Positions 59,799 to 64,000 of a DNA stretch of 64,000 nt are shown here, piece by piece. Within the stretch, counting starts at the first letter, position 1. The number at the start of each line of letters is the position of its first letter. Below the pieces are notes generated by a model that was not told the DNA's origin, did no database searches, and worked only from the letters and a program-made list of their open reading frames with translations. Both the position numbers and the translations under genes were made by a program. The DNA is taken from assembly GCF_002564105.1 (NCBI RefSeq), contig NZ_PDBX01000001.1, positions 3,162,001 through 3,226,000 of the forward strand. Direction: 5' to 3'. Source of the DNA: Collimonas sp. PA-H2. GTDB taxonomy: Bacteria; Pseudomonadota; Gammaproteobacteria; Burkholderiales; Burkholderiaceae_D.

Positions 59799-60133
59799 TG
59801 AATGCCCGTACAGGCCGCACCATGACGCGGCTGGCCCACATTCGCCAATCCCTGGCCGACATTCTCACGACGCCTATCGGTTCCCGCGTTATGCGCCGCG
59901 ACTATGGTTCCGAAGTACCGGAGCTGATCGACCAGCCGCTGAACGGCGCCACGGTCCTGCGCATCTATGCCGCGACCGCTTACGCTGTCCTGCGCTGGGA
60001 ACGCCGCATTGCCTTGACTGGCGTGCAGTTACAACGTGGCGCTGATGGACAGGCCGCGTTGCTCCTGGACGGCGTCACCAATGAACAGAGCGTCCAACTG
60101 GATGTGCCTGTCGGCTCAGGGGCGGCATCATGA
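59795..60133 (+). CDS. Baseplate protein W (P2 gpW-like, gp25 family)
   Basis: 112 residues. gp25-like baseplate wedge protein: HIRQSLADILTTPIGSRVMRRDYGSEVPELID is the conserved core (EPR-type turn). Starts and ends in ATGA overlaps with V and J. Confidence 0.94.
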   Translation: MMNARTGRTMTRLAHIRQSLADILTTPIGSRVMRRDYGSEVPELIDQPLNGATVLRIYAATAYAVLRWERRIALTGVQLQRGADGQAALLLDGVTNEQSVQLDVPVGSGAAS

Positions 60134-61020
60134 GCGCCGCTATCGATCTGTCGCAACTGCCGGCGCCGAATGTCATTGAGCCGCTGGACTATGAAACCAT
60201 CCTGGCCGCACACCTGGTTGACCTGGAAGCGCAAGGCGTGGATCTGGACGAACTGACCGAATCCGATCCTGCCATTAAGGTGGTGCAACTGAGCGCCTAC
60301 CGTGAGCTGAAACTGCGTCAACGCATCAACGAAGCCGCGCGCGCTTTGATGCTGGCTTACGCGATGGGGACCGACCTGGACCAGATCGGCGCCAACATGG
60401 ACGTCCCGCGCTTGCAGATCTGGCCGGCAGATCCCGACAAGGGAACGGCTGCCGTCATGGAGGCGGACGAAGACTACCGCCGGCGCATCCAGCTGGCGCC
60501 GCAAGGCATGTCCGTCGCCGGCCCAGAAGGCGCTTATATTTTCCACGCCCTGAGCGCGAACGGCCGCGTGCGCAATGCGACGGCCACCAGCCCAACGCCA
60601 GGTAAGGTTATCGTCACGATTCTGTCGCATGAGGGCGACGGCACGCCGTCGCAGGAGCTGCTGGATATTGTCGCCACTCGCATGGCACAAGATGGCATTC
60701 GCCCGCTGACCGACTATGTTGAAGTCCGAGCCGCGCAAATTGTCCGCTACCAGGTGCGCGCCAAGCTGTACAGCTTCTCCGGCCCAGATCCGACCGTGGT
60801 CCTGGCCGAAGCTATCAAGCGCATGCAGAAATATGCCAAGGAAGCGCACCAGCTTGGCCGCGTACCGACCCGTTCCGGCATCGACGCCGCCATTGTCGTT
60901 CCAGGCGTTGAGCGCGCCATCCTGAGTACGCCGACCGAAGATCCAGAGATATCCAAGCTGGTGGCGCATTATTGCGAAGACATGCAAATTGAGTACGCCG
61001 GCATTTGGGGCAACGCATGA
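60130..61020 (+). CDS. Baseplate protein J (P2 gpJ-like)
   Basis: 296 residues; P2 gpJ is 302. Starts IDLSQLPAPNVIEPLDYETILA; includes DPAIKVVQLSAYRELKLRQRINEAARA, YRRRIQLAPQGMSVAGPEGAYIFHAL and DGIRPLTDYVEVRAAQIV. Baseplate wedge component. Overlaps I by four bases. Confidence 0.95.
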   Translation: MSAAIDLSQLPAPNVIEPLDYETILAAHLVDLEAQGVDLDELTESDPAIKVVQLSAYRELKLRQRINEAARALMLAYAMGTDLDQIGANMDVPRLQIWPADPDKGTAAVMEADEDYRRRIQLAPQGMSVAGPEGAYIFHALSANGRVRNATATSPTPGKVIVTILSHEGDGTPSQELLDIVATRMAQDGIRPLTDYVEVRAAQIVRYQVRAKLYSFSGPDPTVVLAEAIKRMQKYAKEAHQLGRVPTRSGIDAAIVVPGVERAILSTPTEDPEISKLVAHYCEDMQIEYAGIWGNA

Positions 61021-61574
61021 GCAAGAAATTCAAATCCTTGCTGCCGCCGAATTCCACGCCGCTGGAGCGGGCGCTGGAAGCGACCACGGCGCGAATCTCA
61101 GACGTACCGGTTCCGCTGCGCACACTGCACAACCCGGACAAGATCGATATCAATCTGTTGCCCTGGCTGGCCTGGCACTGGTCAGTCGATAGCTGGAAAC
61201 CCTACTGGACGGAAGAGGTGCGGCGCGCCCGCGTGCGCAATGCCATGAAGATCCACCGTCAGAAGGGAACGGCCAAGGCGGTCAAGGATGTGGTGGCGGC
61301 CTTTGGCGGCTCCATCCTGCTGCGCGAGTGGTGGCAAAAAACGCCGATGGGCGAACCGTACACCTTCGACCTGGTCATGACGCTATCCGGCGCCGGCGGC
61401 CAGTCTGCGACGGCTGAATTTGTCGATGATGTGATTGCCGAGGTCCACCGCACGAAATCGATCCGTAGCCACTTTACGTTTACCCAGGGCATCGAGACAC
61501 AAGCTGCGATTGCTGTTGTTGGCGCGGCCCGCCCTGTGATTTATGCCCGTTTGAACCTGACTGAAGCAAAGTAA
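61017..61574 (+). CDS. Tail protein I (P2 gpI-like)
   Basis: 185 residues; P2 gpI is 176. Sequence LLPPNSTPLERALEATTARI, DKIDINLLPWLAWHWSVDSW and RNAMKIHRQKGTAKAVKDVVAAFG is diagnostic. Connects fibres to the baseplate. ATG 61017 overlaps the J stop. Confidence 0.94.
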   Translation: MSKKFKSLLPPNSTPLERALEATTARISDVPVPLRTLHNPDKIDINLLPWLAWHWSVDSWKPYWTEEVRRARVRNAMKIHRQKGTAKAVKDVVAAFGGSILLREWWQKTPMGEPYTFDLVMTLSGAGGQSATAEFVDDVIAEVHRTKSIRSHFTFTQGIETQAAIAVVGAARPVIYARLNLTEAK

Positions 61575-61578
61575 AACT

Positions 61579-63738
61579 ATGCCTGGACTCCAAATCATCA
61601 TCACCAACGCAGGCCGCGCCGCCTTGGTCAATGCCGAACACAATGGTACGGCGCCGCTCAAGATTACTGAAATCGGCATTACTGCTGCAGTTTTCACCGC
61701 CGGCAAAGAAACGATCGCCTTGCCAGGTGAAATCAAGCGCATCAAAACCATTTCCGGCGAAGTCGTTTCGCCCGATACCATCCACGTCACCGTCCGCGAC
61801 GACAGCAGCGATACCTACACCATACGCGGTATCGGTTACTGGTTGAGCAATGGCGTTCTCCTGGGTGTCTATAGCCAGCCGGAACCGATCTTGCAGAAAT
61901 CCACGCAATCGATGATGTTGCTGGCTGCTGACGTGGTTTTTGCGGATATCAAAGCCACCTCGCTGACCTTCGGCAACGCCAATTTCACGAACCCGCCTGC
62001 CACCGTGGACCGTCAGGGCGTGACCGAACTGGCAACTGGTGATGAGACTGTCGCCGGTACGGATGGCACCCGCGCAGTGACGCCTGCCAGTTTGACGCCT
62101 GCCTTGGCGCAGACCATCGCCAAGCACCTGGCGGCAGCCGATCCGCATCAGCAATATCTGACACCGGAACGCGGCAACGCGCTGTATTTCCATAAGCTGC
62201 CGGCCTATACCAGTAGCGATACCGATTGCGACACCTTGCTGGATACCGGCGTGCGCGACGTATCGGTCGCCAATGACCGCGGCGTCATCGCCGCCACCAG
62301 GCTGCCGATGGGCGCCGATGGCTATGGCACCTTGACCACCGAGAACGGCGGCCAGTTCGTGCACCAGGTCTATACGGAGGCATCGATTAAGCACCGTACC
62401 TGGCAGCGAGCCGGCTACCTGGGCGCCGCACAGCCATTTAAAGGCAGTGACTGGAAGCTGTTGTGGGACTCCGTGACGTTTGATCCTGCGTCCAAGCAGG
62501 ACACGCTGGCTTACAAACCTGCCCAGGCGGTCGGAGACCGGTTGAACAGTGTGATCGTTGCCGATGACCGTGCGACTAGCTACGCGCCAAAGGAGCGCAA
62601 TCAAGGCGTCTATTTCGACTTTCGAAACAATGATGCCGGCAATCTTTCGGAGGGTGGCGCCCAGCATGGCGTGATCACGTTCCGGCAATGGGGAGCGGAC
62701 GACGATTTTTCCGGCGGTCCAGCGCATCAACTGGGCTTTACTGCCAATGGCAACCTGTTTCACCGTACCGGCAAAAGCAACGCCTGGGAGAAGTATCAGC
62801 GCTTGCTCCACGCAGGTCAGAACGGCACGCTGCCAGATGGACCGATGCCGACGGCGACGGATTTGAATATGCCTCCCCTGGGCTGGTCAACGTACACGCA
62901 AGAGGCGACAGCCAATAGGCCAAGCGCCTATGGCCAGGTATTTACTTCATCGCTCACCGGAGCCGCAACGCCCTCGAATGGCAATTGGCTGATGCAACGC
63001 GCCATGACGACTGATAACCAGACGCTCACACGGGTCAATATTGGCGCCGGCGCGGATAAATGGAGTGCGTGGGTAGAGGCGTGGACCAGCCGCAATTTCG
63101 ATCCTGGCAGTAAAGCCACCGGCCCGGGATTTTCTTTGCATTGGTCGGGGCAAGATGGACAGCCGACCTGGATGCTGGGCGGTAACACGCCAGGGGAGAT
63201 CAATGTCTACAACCCGTCCGCTTTCAGAGTGGCGTATGCGGGCAGTGCCGGCGGCGCATCGAATGCGGAAAACATCAGTAATGGCAATAGCTATATGCGG
63301 ATGAGCTGGTCCGATCCAGGTGGACAAACAACCTATGTCTGGGGCAGTGACGGCCCAACCGGCGCACGGCTTTGCGCGACCAGCAATCTCAACGTCGGCA
63401 ATGCGCGGACCTGGAGCGGTTTTCCATTGCGCTTTGCCGAGAATCCGCCAGCCAATCAACCCTATTACGTGCTTGGCATAGAAGCCGGTGCCAGCGTGTT
63501 TTCTATCTACAACCGCGCTGCGATGGCCGTGTCATCTAGCGTGACGTCGGTGTATGCCCATCAGCTGACCGGCCAAGGCCTACAACATGGCGGGGTCGGC
63601 GGTTACGTTCTGATTAAAAACAAGAGCACCAGCGGCCTGCCGGGTGCATGGGAACAACGCGGCCAGGTCTACGACTATGGGTCGGGTGCGGTGGAAGGTA
63701 ATGAATCAAGTGCAGTGTTATGGCAAAGGGTAGCGTAA
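61579..63738 (+). CDS. Tail fibre protein (P2 gpH-like)
   Basis: 719 residues. N-terminal attachment domain IIITNAGRAALVNAEHNGTA, GIGYWLSNGVLLGVYSQ, KSTQSMMLLAADVVFADI (as in P2 gpH). The middle has a fibre repeat (TELATGDETVAGTDGTRAVTPASL) and a signature-like GGQFVHQVYTEAS. The C-terminal 300 residues, rich in Gly, Asn, Ser, are the host-recognition part. The gene ends in an overlap with the next start. Confidence 0.93.
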   Translation: MPGLQIIITNAGRAALVNAEHNGTAPLKITEIGITAAVFTAGKETIALPGEIKRIKTISGEVVSPDTIHVTVRDDSSDTYTIRGIGYWLSNGVLLGVYSQPEPILQKSTQSMMLLAADVVFADIKATSLTFGNANFTNPPATVDRQGVTELATGDETVAGTDGTRAVTPASLTPALAQTIAKHLAAADPHQQYLTPERGNALYFHKLPAYTSSDTDCDTLLDTGVRDVSVANDRGVIAATRLPMGADGYGTLTTENGGQFVHQVYTEASIKHRTWQRAGYLGAAQPFKGSDWKLLWDSVTFDPASKQDTLAYKPAQAVGDRLNSVIVADDRATSYAPKERNQGVYFDFRNNDAGNLSEGGAQHGVITFRQWGADDDFSGGPAHQLGFTANGNLFHRTGKSNAWEKYQRLLHAGQNGTLPDGPMPTATDLNMPPLGWSTYTQEATANRPSAYGQVFTSSLTGAATPSNGNWLMQRAMTTDNQTLTRVNIGAGADKWSAWVEAWTSRNFDPGSKATGPGFSLHWSGQDGQPTWMLGGNTPGEINVYNPSAFRVAYAGSAGGASNAENISNGNSYMRMSWSDPGGQTTYVWGSDGPTGARLCATSNLNVGNARTWSGFPLRFAENPPANQPYYVLGIEAGASVFSIYNRAAMAVSSSVTSVYAHQLTGQGLQHGGVGGYVLIKNKSTSGLPGAWEQRGQVYDYGSGAVEGNESSAVLWQRVA

Positions 63739-64000
63739 TGGTAACGAAGAAAAGAACCAGTTCGGCGGACGTAGTCGTCGATAGCATCGAAGAACAAGCG
63801 ACGGCACCAGAATTCACTTTGCCGAATCTGCCACCGCCGGTCTTGATCGACTCATTGCCGGCGCCGGCCTTTGTGCCAGCCGAGGAACCGGAACCACCCC
63901 ACCCGTTCGCCTTTAGCGACATCAAGGATGTGATTCGTCTGCCGATCGGTTTCCAGTGTTCCGTCAAATTTGACGCCTGGGACGATTACGCGACCTTTCT
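63738..64000 (+). CDS. Unknown protein after the tail fibre, cut by window edge
   Basis: ATG 63738 overlaps the fibre stop (TAATG). 87 codons are visible, starting MVTKKRTSSADVVVDSIEEQ, with a Pro-rich acidic stretch (LPNLPPPVLIDSLPAPAF, EEPEPPHPF), then FSDIKDVIRLPIGFQCSVKF. No stop before base 64000. In P2 this position holds the fibre-assembly chaperone gpG, but I see no clear resemblance in the visible part. Confidence 0.7.
   Translation, partial: MVTKKRTSSADVVVDSIEEQATAPEFTLPNLPPPVLIDSLPAPAFVPAEEPEPPHPFAFSDIKDVIRLPIGFQCSVKFDAWDDYATF

Overview
The window looks like a chromosome segment of a betaproteobacterium of the order Burkholderiales, most likely Oxalobacteraceae. I infer Collimonas or a close relative. 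The reasons are the petABC-sspA-sspB order, high GC with NAD-type housekeeping genes, and a set of secreted enzymes suited to fungal cell walls. The genus is an inference from gene content, not from a search.

Layout. 1-6.2 kb is core genome: an anti-sigma/ECF sigma pair (cut at the left edge), mscL, the cytochrome bc1 operon petABC, sspA-sspB and a tRNA-Thr(TGT). 6.1-11.9 kb is an integration hot spot behind that tRNA. It holds three copies of the tRNA 3' end in increasing decay, an intact ISL3-type insertion sequence sitting in the tRNA terminator's T-tract, an IS30 remnant, a nested palindromic MITE with IS4-like tips, and a chitin-binding secreted lipoprotein. 11.9-25.4 kb is accessory metabolism: a LysR regulator diverging from two secreted alpha/beta hydrolases, a tannase-family lipoprotein, a NUDIX-CYTH pair, an orphan amino-acid binding protein, a dicarboxylate/glutamate symporter, a PaiB-like protein and an OprB porin. 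25.5-33.7 kb is a minus-strand mannan-use operon: LacI regulator, mannose isomerase/epimerase and two large GH92 mannosidase lipoproteins, one carrying a collagen-like stalk. 34.1-39.6 kb holds an S9 peptidase, a MetQ-like protein and trpG-trpD-trpC, with no trpE next to them.

39.6-47.9 kb is an AT-richer island that I consider the most interesting part of the window. A small two-helix membrane protein overlaps a 67-residue double-glycine-leader peptide. They are followed by a complete tripartite exporter (HlyD-type adaptor, C39 peptidase-ABC transporter, TolC-type channel) and an S9 peptidase. This has the architecture of a class II microcin (colicin V type) system: precursor, candidate immunity protein, leader-cleaving exporter and outer-membrane duct.

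From about 48 kb to the right edge is a P2/phiCTX-like prophage in the standard order: portal and terminase leftward; scaffold, capsid, small terminase, head completion, tail X, holins, endolysin, spanins, R, S, V, W, J, I and H rightward. A minus-strand cargo cassette (small unknown protein, DNA adenine methylase, Com-like translational regulator) lies between S and V. The prophage continues past the right edge. Together the island and prophage separate trpG from whatever lies upstream of it.
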